A DNA stretch of 64,000 bases, taken from positions 356,696-420,695 of the forward strand of contig NZ_BMLM01000002.1 of NCBI RefSeq assembly GCF_014645235.1, given 5' to 3'. Both the position numbers and the translations under genes were made by a program. The notes under the pieces were generated by a model that made no database searches, had not been told where the DNA came from, and worked only from the letters and a program-made list of their open reading frames with translations. Shown piece by piece: positions 63,530 through 64,000 of the stretch (the stretch's first letter is position 1; every line of letters begins with the position of its first letter). The DNA is from Agrococcus terreus. Its GTDB lineage: Bacteria; Actinomycetota; Actinomycetes; Actinomycetales; Microbacteriaceae.

Positions 63530-64000
63530 TCAGTGACCGTCGTCGCCGGAGCAGTCGTGCGCGACCGCGATGCCCATCGTCGACGAGCTCACGCCCCGGA
63601 CCGCGCCGGACTCGTTCGCGACGTCCCATCCGACTGCCGTGCCGTCCGCCGCGGCGTCGATCGGCCGGACGCGGACGACGACCATCACCGTCTCGCCCGC
63701 GGGGACGGTCGCCCCTGCGGCCGGGACGCGCTCCCAGGAGCGTCCCGACGCCCACGGATCGGTCACCGCGCCGATGGCGTCCTCCGTCCCGGTGACGACG
63801 GCCTCGACCAGCTCGAGGTTGTCAGCGCCGCGCAGCGCGACGCCACGGATCACGGCGTCGTCGGCGCCGTCGTTCGTGTGCGCGTTGCCGAACCAGAAGT
63901 CGGATCCCTCGTCGAGGGCGGCGGGGATGCACGCGCGCGACCCGCTCGATGCCTCGGCCCAGGGGACCCCCGGCGGGGCCTGCTGCTCGCCGCCTGCGGT
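63530..64000 (-). CDS. Unidentified protein, C-terminal part (runs off the window)
   Basis: An open frame enters from the right edge and ends at TGA 63532-63530, leaving 156 visible residues. A GTG at 63853 could start a shorter version, but the frame upstream is fully open and GC3-biased, so the gene is longer. The visible part begins TAGGEQQAPPGVPWAEASSG and continues with SRACIPAALDEGSDFWFGNA, GVALRGADNLELVEAVVTG, TVMVVVRVRPIDAAADG and ends MGIAVAHDCSGDDGH. Two cysteines, beta-rich composition and a Gly/Pro-rich entry suggest an extracytoplasmic domain. It shows no family I recognise. It is 34 bp upstream of hadA on the same strand. Confidence 0.7.
   Translation of the reverse strand, partial: TAGGEQQAPPGVPWAEASSGSRACIPAALDEGSDFWFGNAHTNDGADDAVIRGVALRGADNLELVEAVVTGTEDAIGAVTDPWASGRSWERVPAAGATVPAGETVMVVVRVRPIDAAADGTAVGWDVANESGAVRGVSSSTMGIAVAHDCSGDDGH

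Overview
The window is a high-GC actinobacterial chromosome segment. Gene content, codon bias (third positions almost all G or C), frequent GTG starts and many 4-bp ATGA/GTGA stop-start overlaps fit Microbacteriaceae; an Agrococcus-like genus is my guess, not proven. Gene order near the right end (hadA-like, hadB-like, murB, then AspAT, tRNA-Trp, secE, nusG, rplK, rplA) is the familiar actinobacterial arrangement. No rRNA, integrase, transposase or CRISPR-Cas genes are visible.

Layout. 1-6.5 kb: a stand-alone receiver domain, a membrane-anchored HEAT-repeat protein and a processive GT2 glycosyltransferase in one coupled + operon, facing a PAS/HisKA kinase and a HerA-like ATPase. 6.5-9.6 kb: Bcr/CflA-type efflux pump, amidohydrolase and an SRPBCC protein. 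9.7-19.1 kb: an L-arabinose/monosaccharide utilisation locus (araB-araD-araA-chvE-mmsA-mmsB) under a LacI-family regulator, with a shared 15-bp motif upstream of araB and of the regulator. 19.1-24.6 kb: SRPBCC protein, NiaP-like MFS porter, galTK and a divergent DeoR-type regulator with helically phased repeats in the shared promoter. 24.9-27.4 kb: cbs-metB (transsulfuration). 27.5-31.2 kb: alkyltransferase-like protein, ABC exporter, DUF6226-like protein, metallo-beta-lactamase-fold hydrolase and a small HhH protein. 31.4-34.8 kb: rplJL with an L10 leader, then an OmpR-type two-component system. 34.9-39.2 kb: phosphotransferase, YqaJ nuclease, hydrolase, DUF998 protein and quinone reductase. 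39.2-44.6 kb: an oligopeptide ABC system split between strands. 44.8-49.1 kb: a NarL-type two-component system and an LPXTG-anchored 5'-nucleotidase. 49.3-51.7 kb: secE-nusG-rplK-rplA and tRNA-Trp. 51.9-58.8 kb: AspAT, an HSL-type hydrolase, an ABC-2 exporter coupled to another two-component system, and a sigma factor with a membrane partner. 59-64 kb: SRPBCC and VOC proteins, a short S-adenosylhomocysteine hydrolase-like protein, murB, the two MaoC-fold subunits and a partial secreted or membrane protein.

The most striking non-coding content is several distinct families of long intergenic palindromes. They are a 53-nt hairpin repeated three times at an exact 74-bp period (24645-24845), a 54-bp tandem array that ends in an inverted copy (17815-18037), related elements in alternating orientation (21048-21386), and single long hairpins at 40836, 47018, 57581 and 58901. 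Together with the receiver/HEAT/GT2 cassette and the short SahH-like enzyme, these are the best candidates for undescribed biology. All coordinates and motifs were read by eye; family names rest on motif recognition and no database search was run.
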